Positions 8,311 through 15,954 of a DNA stretch of 31,431 nt are shown piece after piece. Under the pieces are notes generated by a model. It saw only the letters and a program-made list of their open reading frames with translations. It did no database searches and was not told where the DNA came from. The stretch comes from Bacillota bacterium. GTDB lineage: Bacteria > Bacillota > Clostridia > Lachnospirales > Lachnospiraceae. The DNA is taken from NCBI GenBank assembly GCA_023423045.1, contig JAFAGA010000091.1, positions 1 to 31,431 on the forward strand, read 5' to 3'. Position 1 is the first letter of the stretch, and the number at the start of each line of letters is the position of its first letter. A program made the translations under genes and the position numbers.

Positions 8311-10314
8311 ATGGCTGTAAACTTTGTTGCGAGAAAATGTGCTTGCGGCGGAAAACTGGAATTTGATCCCTCAAAGAAAATATGGATTTGTAAATATTGC
8401 GGGACCATAGTAGAACGGGAAGCCACCTTTGACCGAATTCAGGTGGATGGCATTGAGAGCATCAGTGATGTCGTAAGACAGACCCTGATGGATATTGCAA
8501 ACAAGAAAATGGAAAGCGCAAGCAGGAATCTAGAGGATTGCGAAAGAAAGAATCATAAACACATTGGAACCCTGCTGGCAAACATCAGCTTTCATTTGGC
8601 GAATATTTCCGCCGCGGAAAGCCAGGATGAGGCCCGTGGGAGCCTGGATAAGGTAAAGATATATGCAAAACGGTTAAATGAGGAATTTCCTGTAATAGCG
8701 GAGGATGAGATTAACTTATATGAAGCCTTCGGAGATGGAGCATCCGATATCTACGCAAGCTTAATCGTGTTATTCGATACACTGAACGATAAAAGCCGGG
8801 TGGAATATATTTCTTCAAAGTTAAAGCCGGAAGAGGTGTTCTCAGAGCATGCAAATAAAAGCTTGCTAAGGATTTCAATTAAGCAGCAGAAGTATGATGT
8901 GGCGGAAGCAATTGTAAACAATATAAATCATATTGACAAGAAAGCGGCGCTGCAGGAGATACTGGAGCAATATCCGGATAATGGCAGGAAAGTGGAATTA
9001 GTACATAAGCTTTTTGATTCAAATGTGGCGGATGCATTATCCAAAAAATATTTTGAAAATTATTTTGCCATAAGTAAGGATTCCATAGCGGCGAAAAATG
9101 CATTAATTAGAATGCTTGCTGCAACGGAAGTCCGCTGCAATGCCGAGGCAGTAGCAAAAGCACTATATCCGCAGATGGATAGCTATGAAGCCGCAAAGGA
9201 TACCTTCCTGGCCCTATATGAAACCAAAGTAAACGACCAGGATACCGGGGCCCTGCTTCTTTTTTGCATTATAATCAACAAATCCTATGAGGTGTTATTG
9301 GCATTTTTCGATGCTTTATTAGAAAAGAAGGTTTTTGTTTCGTTAAATTCGAGATCGGTGATATCATTTTTGGACGGCTCGGCAATGGAAGCGGGCAGCA
9401 AAACCGAAATACTCAATCGAATGCTTCAATTTAATATTAGCGGAAAAGCATTGGACGAAGTTTATAGCTACTATCTCAACAATAACCACGACCCGGCAGA
9501 GATGAGGATGGAGCTTATATCAGTATTACTGAAGGAAGGATGTCCCATCTCAACCGATACTGTAAAAACCTATGTGATAAAAACACAGATTGACGGCGAG
9601 CATAAATCAGACATCGTCAAAAAAATCTTTGAAACGGGAATCAGTAAGACCTATGTCGGAGATTTATTATCGGAGTACCTGCTGCATAGCGATGACGCGG
9701 AACCGGTCAAGGAAATGATATCTGCATTTTTGATGGAGGCCGGCTTTAAAGTGGATTCAAATGAATTAACCAGCTATATCATCTCATCAAAGGATACGGT
9801 TGCGGCGAAGCTGAGCACTGCGAAGAAGCTCATCGGCAGCGGAACGCAAATAAAGGCGGACTGCCTTGAAAATTACATTTTGTCTTTGAAGCACCCCGAA
9901 GAATTTTCCATCGAGATGTTTCAGCTGCTTACAAGCAGCAGCTTCTCCATTGGGTTTCAGGCATATTCCAAATATCTGCTGTTTTGTAAGGATATTGATA
10001 AAGCGAGAAACAATACGGTATTAATAAATGCGCTTAGTACGGAATTGAATTCACAATCTGTAACGGTAACACATAATGGGAATCAGCTTCTATGCAATTT
10101 GTTTCAGGCCTATCTATTATGTGCGAATGAAAACTATGACGCGGCGAAATCAATAACTAACGACTTTGCAGGATTGAAGGTGAAGCTGAATACTGAAATT
10201 TCTGTTAACGGCGCAGCCATAAAGTTTAAGAAATATGCAGCAGAGAGGAAAGCAGAATTATCTCCGGTGTCATTCCAATTGTGTGAAGAAAATAGAATGT
10301 TTTCTTTGTTTTAG
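8311..10314 (+). CDS. Zinc-ribbon plus alpha-solenoid protein, 667 aa
   Basis: The N-terminus is a zinc ribbon (C10, C12, C27, C30; CACGG...CKYCG) of the TFIIB/YdjG-like sort. The rest is almost entirely alpha-helical, built of repeated pairs of helices (for example residues about 400-560, units beginning DTVKTYVI, KTYVGDLL, SNELTSYI, KADCLENYI), as in TPR-like or ARM-like solenoids. There is no TM segment or signal peptide, so it is cytosolic, plausibly an adaptor recruited through the zinc ribbon. The start follows AAGGGG at 8297-8302. Gaps of 11 and 12 bp to its neighbours show co-translation within the operon. No enzyme motif is visible; function unknown. Confidence 0.8.
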   Translation: MAVNFVARKCACGGKLEFDPSKKIWICKYCGTIVEREATFDRIQVDGIESISDVVRQTLMDIANKKMESASRNLEDCERKNHKHIGTLLANISFHLANISAAESQDEARGSLDKVKIYAKRLNEEFPVIAEDEINLYEAFGDGASDIYASLIVLFDTLNDKSRVEYISSKLKPEEVFSEHANKSLLRISIKQQKYDVAEAIVNNINHIDKKAALQEILEQYPDNGRKVELVHKLFDSNVADALSKKYFENYFAISKDSIAAKNALIRMLAATEVRCNAEAVAKALYPQMDSYEAAKDTFLALYETKVNDQDTGALLLFCIIINKSYEVLLAFFDALLEKKVFVSLNSRSVISFLDGSAMEAGSKTEILNRMLQFNISGKALDEVYSYYLNNNHDPAEMRMELISVLLKEGCPISTDTVKTYVIKTQIDGEHKSDIVKKIFETGISKTYVGDLLSEYLLHSDDAEPVKEMISAFLMEAGFKVDSNELTSYIISSKDTVAAKLSTAKKLIGSGTQIKADCLENYILSLKHPEEFSIEMFQLLTSSSFSIGFQAYSKYLLFCKDIDKARNNTVLINALSTELNSQSVTVTHNGNQLLCNLFQAYLLCANENYDAAKSITNDFAGLKVKLNTEISVNGAAIKFKKYAAERKAELSPVSFQLCEENRMFSLF

Positions 10315-10326
10315 GGGGGCGAAAGC

Positions 10327-12081
10327 ATGACAGAAGAAGAAGCAAGAGCGGAGCGGGCGGAAGCCGACCGGCTGATTGCGGAAATTAACAGGTTAAATCA
10401 CCAGATTGAACGTGCAATTCTGGAGAATCAGAACCTTCAGGCGGAGCTGGCATCCCTGATAGAAAATGTTGAAATTCTTACTCAAAATGCCGGCAGCATG
10501 GATATCGCAGTAAATAAATCCATGGAATATGTAAGGAGCAGGGTACAGGATGTGGATGTGAGCACCTCGGAGCTGTTTGCCCTGATCAATGAATTAACGG
10601 GCTCTTATTTCACCTTTAAGAATTTGAGCACGGCATCAAAAAATGTAACTCAGTTTACAGATGAATACTATACCAGATTTAGATTCTTCAACGAACTTCG
10701 CAGGATATCCCTTGGCTATGTGGTTGGATTAGATGCACATATTTGTTCCGACGAGACCATGAGAAAAAGGGTGGAGCAGGTGTATCTTCAGAACACGGAG
10801 TACTGGCTGGCATATTCCATTATGGCAGTTATGCTGTGGGCCAGCGATGAAGAAGAGGCGGCTAATCGTGCGATGTCAAAGGCTCTTTCCAAGGATTATT
10901 TTAACAGCTCCCTTTTCTTTTTGCTGATCAATTTACGCTTCACCAGGGTAGATGTCGCAAAGAGGTGGTATTTGCTGTATCTTGACCGGGTGGATATGGA
11001 GAGGATAGGCGCAGAATGGCGCTATTTGCTGCAGGCCTATTTGTACGGTGTATTCGGTGTGGATAAAGAATTCAACCATCTGGTGCATCAATATTTTAAA
11101 AACATGCTGGAGCAAATGGAAAGCAGATACCCGGGCTATGGGAATCGAGTGACGGAAAAGGCGCTGACCTACTCCAATACATACATACATGTCACTGATA
11201 ACGAATTTGAGACGTTAAGACGAAATTGCCCTGAATATAAAGAAATCAAAGGGCTTCTTTCTGCGGCCGAAAAGAATCAGGTATTGGCAGTTTATCTCAG
11301 AAAGGTGCTGGAGGATGCTACAAAGCCTGAGGCAGATATGCTTCAGAGAATTGAGAATATATTATATGATTTAATCAATGGCTACGATAAAGAGGAATTA
11401 AAGGTTATTAAGAATAGAAAATATAACGAAATGATAATCAAGGCAAAAGGAGACCTGGGTCTGGCACAGCAGTTTTATAATACCGAGTTCCCTTCGGAAG
11501 AGACAACGAGTTCCCTTGATGACTTGCTCTTTGAATGGGCCTTTGAAGAAGATACCTCCCGGGTGGATCTCAGTGTCAAAAAATTTGCTCTGTCCTATCT
11601 GAAAAAATGGATTGTGAAGGGTTTTGCTCTCTACGGGGATGGATACCGAAGACGTGAAAAAGAAAAATATACAATTTCCATTGACGGCTGGGAAAAGGAA
11701 TGCGACGAAAATTCCTACGAAACAGAGAAAAAGGAATTGGAAAGGCACTATAATAAAAACAGGGTAATAGGCACGCTGAAGGATAAATATGTATCGATAT
11801 TTATCGGTATGGCTGTCGTATCACTTGCAATACTGGCAATTACAATCTTTAAATTCAATAAAATCTCTCTTGTTATAGGAATACTTCTGGGAGTAGTGAG
11901 CGGCTTCCTCCTGTGGCGAAGGATCGCCGATATGCAGGCAATTCTTCAGGCAAAACGTGAAAAGGGCTGCATGCTTTTGAAGAAAGCGCTGGAGGAGCTC
12001 AAGGCGTGGAGAGAATTATATAAGCTGGAGGATGCCAAAAACTCAGACTTGGTGGGCGTTTTTGAAAATATCGAAATATAA
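10327..12081 (+). CDS. Paralogue 1: coiled-coil, helical domain and TM-hairpin protein, 584 aa
   Basis: First of three related proteins in the operon. Residues about 1-60 are a coiled coil (EEEARAERAEADRLIAEI onward). A long helical domain follows with two diagnostic motifs: EYWLAYSIMAVMLWA (about 157) and NLRFTRVDVAKRWYLLYL (about 200). A later ILYDLINGYDKEEL segment is also shared. Two TM segments (about 490-540, IFIGMAVVSLAILAITIF and ISLVIGILLGVVSGFLLW) form a hairpin. A cytosolic C-terminal helix with LKAWRELYKLED ends the chain. No signal peptide, so both large parts should face the cytosol. GGGGGG precedes the ATG. I know no named family; it looks like a membrane-tethered TPR-like scaffold. 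Confidence 0.8.
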   Translation: MTEEEARAERAEADRLIAEINRLNHQIERAILENQNLQAELASLIENVEILTQNAGSMDIAVNKSMEYVRSRVQDVDVSTSELFALINELTGSYFTFKNLSTASKNVTQFTDEYYTRFRFFNELRRISLGYVVGLDAHICSDETMRKRVEQVYLQNTEYWLAYSIMAVMLWASDEEEAANRAMSKALSKDYFNSSLFFLLINLRFTRVDVAKRWYLLYLDRVDMERIGAEWRYLLQAYLYGVFGVDKEFNHLVHQYFKNMLEQMESRYPGYGNRVTEKALTYSNTYIHVTDNEFETLRRNCPEYKEIKGLLSAAEKNQVLAVYLRKVLEDATKPEADMLQRIENILYDLINGYDKEELKVIKNRKYNEMIIKAKGDLGLAQQFYNTEFPSEETTSSLDDLLFEWAFEEDTSRVDLSVKKFALSYLKKWIVKGFALYGDGYRRREKEKYTISIDGWEKECDENSYETEKKELERHYNKNRVIGTLKDKYVSIFIGMAVVSLAILAITIFKFNKISLVIGILLGVVSGFLLWRRIADMQAILQAKREKGCMLLKKALEELKAWRELYKLEDAKNSDLVGVFENIEI

Positions 12082-12096
12082 CGGAGGAGAAAGACG

Positions 12097-13701
12097 ATGT
12101 CAGGTTCATCCTATAATGCAGTCAGCAATCTAAATGAAACCATCGGCCTATTTAAATCAAAGGTGGATGTTAAGATTGAGTCTGTCAATGCTTCGACAGC
12201 CAGTATACAGGCAACAACAGATAAAATATACGATAGTATCAGTAAATTTAAGCAGGATATGGTTCAAAATGAAGAGAAACAGCTTGCACATGAGAACATC
12301 CTGCGCATTGGCCAAATTTTAAAAGAGCAGTTCGGAGATCACGAAGAGATCCGCAAGACAGTAATGGGCGTGGTAAAGGATTTTGATATCAATTTGGTTC
12401 GTAACAGTACGATCCAGGAAATATCGGAGGAGCTATGGATCACCAGCTCAAGATACTGGTTATCCTACGCACTGATGGCTATCACGGCATGGATCAATAA
12501 TTATGATGAGATTGCAGCCAATGCACTGTCAGAATGTGTCAGAAGAGATCCGGTAAAGGCAACCTTATTCTTTTGCTTATTCAATTTAAGATTTGGCAGA
12601 AATGCAGTGGCTAAAAAATGGTTCTTTGAATACTTGAAGACCTTAGATTCAACAGCCATGCAGCAGGAAACAGCGATCCTGCTTCAGGCATATCTGAAGG
12701 GTCTGTTTGGAACCGATAAAGAGTTGGAGCATGATGTAAATAACGTGATTAAGGGCTGGGTTTCCGAATTAAACGCACATCAGGAGATCGCCGCTGAATT
12801 AGCAGAATCCTATCAAAGATACATACAGCTGCTTCCTCCCAGATGGGAATGCAACTATCCTGCATTGTCACAAGTATGCTCTAATTACGCTGCAATCCAG
12901 CAGTCCTACGCCAACATATCGAAATACGAAAGGCTGATTGCGGATATTGAGGCGATGGATGTGGAGCTTGAGGAACAGACCGAGGCAAATTACAAGAGCC
13001 GTATTGACGCAATCTTAATTAACTTAATCTCAAATTATGACGCGGAAGAGCTGGATCTAAAGAGCCAGCAGGCATATTTTAATTACATTATTGATAACGA
13101 CGGTAAGGTGGATGCGGCAAAGAAGCAATTTGAGGAGTATCAGAAGGTACGAAACGAAAGCTTCAATATAGGCAAGCAGATGATTCAATGGGCGGTATAT
13201 GACAGTGCGGATCAAACGGACATTCATGTTAAGAAATTCGGACTTCAGAATACGAAGGAATGGTTTAAGTCCGCAATCGAGAATTGGGCCTTGATGCTGC
13301 AGGAAGCACAGCCACTGGACTATCCTCTTAGTATAGATACCTGGACGGGAGTCTCCAACGGTGAGGACCAGAAGGAACAGGTTGATAACATGAAGGCGTA
13401 TTACAATAACCATAAGCTTCAGCTTATCTATATAAATACAATTAATATTGCAGCTCTGATTGTTCTAATTCTCTCAATCGGCCTGGCGTTCATAACTCCG
13501 TATTCCCTGGTGGCAACGGCACTGGCCCTGGGATTTTTGATCTTCCGGGTGCTGGGAGCGAATAAAAAGTTCCCCGAGAGAGTCAATACTTCTGTTGAAT
13601 GCCTGAATTCCTGCATGACAGAGCTTGCAGACTATAAGCAATATTATTCAAAAAGCAAGGATAAAAAAGGCGTACTTCTGAGCAAGCTGGAATACTTATA
13701 A
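12097..13701 (+). CDS. Paralogue 2: coiled-coil, helical domain and TM-hairpin protein, 534 aa
   Basis: Same architecture as the preceding protein. An N-terminal helical/coiled region (about 1-75) is followed by SRYWLSYALMAITAW (about 117) and NLRFGRNAVAKKWFFEYL (about 161). ILINLISNYDAEEL matches the ILYDLINGYDKEEL segment of paralogue 1. Two TM segments lie at about 445-490 (INIAALIVLILSIGLAFI and LVATALALGFLIFRVL), then a C-terminal helix with ELADYKQYYSKSKD. It begins 15 bp after paralogue 1 with GGAGGAG before the ATG. Strong divergence in the N-terminus with conserved core motifs suggests an old duplication and distinct roles, perhaps a hetero-oligomer. No enzymatic motif is seen. Confidence 0.8.
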   Translation: MSGSSYNAVSNLNETIGLFKSKVDVKIESVNASTASIQATTDKIYDSISKFKQDMVQNEEKQLAHENILRIGQILKEQFGDHEEIRKTVMGVVKDFDINLVRNSTIQEISEELWITSSRYWLSYALMAITAWINNYDEIAANALSECVRRDPVKATLFFCLFNLRFGRNAVAKKWFFEYLKTLDSTAMQQETAILLQAYLKGLFGTDKELEHDVNNVIKGWVSELNAHQEIAAELAESYQRYIQLLPPRWECNYPALSQVCSNYAAIQQSYANISKYERLIADIEAMDVELEEQTEANYKSRIDAILINLISNYDAEELDLKSQQAYFNYIIDNDGKVDAAKKQFEEYQKVRNESFNIGKQMIQWAVYDSADQTDIHVKKFGLQNTKEWFKSAIENWALMLQEAQPLDYPLSIDTWTGVSNGEDQKEQVDNMKAYYNNHKLQLIYINTINIAALIVLILSIGLAFITPYSLVATALALGFLIFRVLGANKKFPERVNTSVECLNSCMTELADYKQYYSKSKDKKGVLLSKLEYL

Positions 13702-13737
13702 AGAGAAGGAATTTATAAAGAAAAGGAGACAAAAGAC

Positions 13738-13908
13738 ATGGGAGACGAAACCAATTTAGAATTAGGCGATTTATTAGAGAAGAGAATCATGGAGAATTTC
13801 GGATCAACAGACACCGGCACCTATGATGTATCGGATGAACGACTGAAGGAAATGAATAAAAAGCTGCCGTCCTGGAGCCTGGAACCTCCATTTAGTTTCC
13901 TTAAGTAA
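13738..13908 (+). CDS. Small 56-aa soluble protein inside the operon
   Basis: Short acidic protein (MGDETNLELGDLLEKR at the start) ending in a Trp/Pro/Phe-rich tail, PSWSLEPPFSFLK. It has no TM segment. AAAAGGAG lies nine bases before the ATG, and its stop is followed one base later by the ATG of the next gene, so it is almost certainly translated. Its size and exposed hydrophobic C-terminus suggest an adaptor or a peptide that docks on a partner such as the AAA+ ATPase; that is speculation. No homologue is recognised. Confidence 0.7.
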   Translation: MGDETNLELGDLLEKRIMENFGSTDTGTYDVSDERLKEMNKKLPSWSLEPPFSFLK

Positions 13909-13909
13909 A

Positions 13910-14416
13910 ATGGCGGAGGTAAAAGCGGTCCCCTATGCAGCATGGCTTTCCCTTGTTGAGGCGGTAAAGAAGAAAGGCCAGGCCTGCGATGAATTCCTGG
14001 AATTGCAAGGCTGCTATCCCCAAAGTACGGGTTCTCTCTATGAGCAAATGATACATAATGAGCTGGCACAGCTGGAAAATTTGCTGTTAAAGAATGCAAT
14101 CAAGAAATACCAAAAATCCATAAATATGTCTTTGGAGGAGGCCGATTTAGAAATTGCCGAATTCGCAATAAGGAATCTCAAGAAGAGCATAAGAGGCTGC
14201 CTGTTTTTTACACGGATTAACGAATATCCAGAAGGAGTAAGAAAAGACTTGGCAATACAAACGCAGGAACGGCTTCTTATATTTCAGGCTGAATTTGGGG
14301 AGTTTCTAAAGCGGCTTGCTCAGGATAGCAACAGTTATTTTGCACAGGACTTAATTTACCTGTGGAAAAAATGGATTCCGGCAAAAATTATACTGGAGTG
14401 TAAAGAGAATGCCTAA
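13910..14416 (+). CDS. Helical soluble protein of unknown function, 168 aa
   Basis: An all-helical protein without TM or signal peptide. I recognise no family. It starts one base after the 56-aa gene (GGAG-type signal lies inside that gene's end) and overlaps the AAA+ gene by 8 bp, so these three genes are translationally coupled. This tight coupling is typical of subunits made in fixed ratio, and suggests it is a partner or adaptor of the ATPase. Motifs to note: PYAAWLSLVEAVKKKG at the N-terminus and LIYLWKKWIPAKIILE at the C-terminus. Confidence 0.75.
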   Translation: MAEVKAVPYAAWLSLVEAVKKKGQACDEFLELQGCYPQSTGSLYEQMIHNELAQLENLLLKNAIKKYQKSINMSLEEADLEIAEFAIRNLKKSIRGCLFFTRINEYPEGVRKDLAIQTQERLLIFQAEFGEFLKRLAQDSNSYFAQDLIYLWKKWIPAKIILECKENA

Positions 14417-15914
14417 TTATGCGCAGGTAAAGAAGGATGTAATTAATTATATATATGCAAGGACTCCCCTTGTCATCATCAACAGCAATGAACGGGAACG
14501 AATTGAAAGAATGCTTTACGAGATAGTGGAAGAAACGCAAATTGATTTCCTCTACTATACGGATGCAAAGCAAGTGAAGGCGGTTGGCACGAAAGCGGAA
14601 AATGCCGATACGGACGACGATCCGCTGGGATATTTCCTGAATCAGCTGAAAAGACGGAGAAATCTTAATATTGTGCTGGGAGATGTTAGAAGAATCTCCG
14701 ATGATAATGCATATTCCAGGGAATTAATGAATATACTTTATATGGCGAAAGATAATAATGGGGTAGTTATGCTCATAACCTCGGATCAGGCCTGGAATCG
14801 GATCTCCAGCTTTGGCATGATCACTACCTTGGACTTGCCGGATACAAACGAACGAATTGCGCAAATACAGAAATTCATCAGGCAGTACGGGGGACGCTTT
14901 CCGGTAGAATGGACGCAGGAGGATATTCCCCATGCGGCAGCAGTACTTAGAGGCTTTACTGAGATACAGATAGAAAACATTCTATCTGCGGAAATCATAG
15001 GAAGCAATGGATTAAAACGGGACAAGCTCTATAAAATAGCGGGTCAAAAACAGAAGCTGTATCCTCGGGTTGGTTCCGTGCAGCACATAAATATAGAGAA
15101 AAGATATTGTGTATCAGGAATGGATCACTTGAAAAGCTGGCTGGAGGAGAAGAAGAAAATATTCTTTCTGCCGGAAGAGATTCTACAGGAATATGACCTG
15201 GGAGCGCCCAAGGGGATCCTTCTCGTAGGAGTGCCAGGCTGCGGCAAATCGCTTACGGCGAAGCTGGTGGCACAGGAATGGGAGCTGCCGCTTTTTCGGT
15301 TTGATATCGGAGCCGTATTTGATAAATGGGTGGGAGAAAGTGAAAAGAAAATGCGGGAAGCCCTGCAATTTATTGAAAATGTCTCCCCCTGTGTGTTATG
15401 GATTGATGAAATTGAGAAGGTGCTGGCAACAACGGAGGCAGGAAATGAAACCGGGAAAAGAGTGTTGGGAGAATTCCTGTTTTGGCTTCAGGAAGCATCC
15501 AGTAAGGTATTCATGGTCGCAACAGCGAATAATGTAAAAGTATTGCCCTATGAGCTGTATAGAAAGGGACGTTTTACAGAGGTGTTTTTTGCGGGGCTTC
15601 CAAATAGTGAGGAACGAAAAAATGCATTGATGCAATATATAAAAAGGTCCTTGAAGCTCGAGCCTGAGCAAAGCCTGTTGGACGAATTGGTTCGGATAAC
15701 CGATGGATATTCCTATTCAGATATGGAAACTGCGGTGAAAGAGGTGGCTCAGCAAATGCTTTTGGGACAAGCAGGTGCCGTCACCAAGGAATCACTTACG
15801 AGGGCGGTAAAATCCATCATACCAATTTCGCAGATTAATCCGGAGCTTGTCCGGGAGATTGAGAGTTGGGGGAAGGAAAGAGCGGTGAATGTTTCAAGTC
15901 TTCGGTTTCTTTGA
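14409..15914 (+). CDS. AAA+ ATPase, Ycf46-like
   Basis: 501-aa classical AAA protein. The N-terminal half (ARTPLVIINSNERERIERML near residue 20) matches the degenerate nucleotide-binding-like domain of the Ycf46 group. The C-terminal half is a complete AAA module: Walker A GVPGCGKS (about 274-281), Walker B VLWIDEIEK (about 329-337), sensor-1 VATANN (about 372) and a second-region-of-homology Arg in ELYRKGRF (about 381-388). It is thus predicted active. No peptidase domain or TM segment is present, so it would act as an unfoldase, remodeller or switch on a partner. It is the only obvious energy-using enzyme in the operon, which makes the other members its likely substrates or scaffold. It overlaps the upstream gene by 8 bp. 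Confidence 0.88.
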   Translation: MPNYAQVKKDVINYIYARTPLVIINSNERERIERMLYEIVEETQIDFLYYTDAKQVKAVGTKAENADTDDDPLGYFLNQLKRRRNLNIVLGDVRRISDDNAYSRELMNILYMAKDNNGVVMLITSDQAWNRISSFGMITTLDLPDTNERIAQIQKFIRQYGGRFPVEWTQEDIPHAAAVLRGFTEIQIENILSAEIIGSNGLKRDKLYKIAGQKQKLYPRVGSVQHINIEKRYCVSGMDHLKSWLEEKKKIFFLPEEILQEYDLGAPKGILLVGVPGCGKSLTAKLVAQEWELPLFRFDIGAVFDKWVGESEKKMREALQFIENVSPCVLWIDEIEKVLATTEAGNETGKRVLGEFLFWLQEASSKVFMVATANNVKVLPYELYRKGRFTEVFFAGLPNSEERKNALMQYIKRSLKLEPEQSLLDELVRITDGYSYSDMETAVKEVAQQMLLGQAGAVTKESLTRAVKSIIPISQINPELVREIESWGKERAVNVSSLRFL

Positions 15915-15954
15915 TAGTGTGCTTAACCATGATAGCGAGGTGAATAGATAATAG

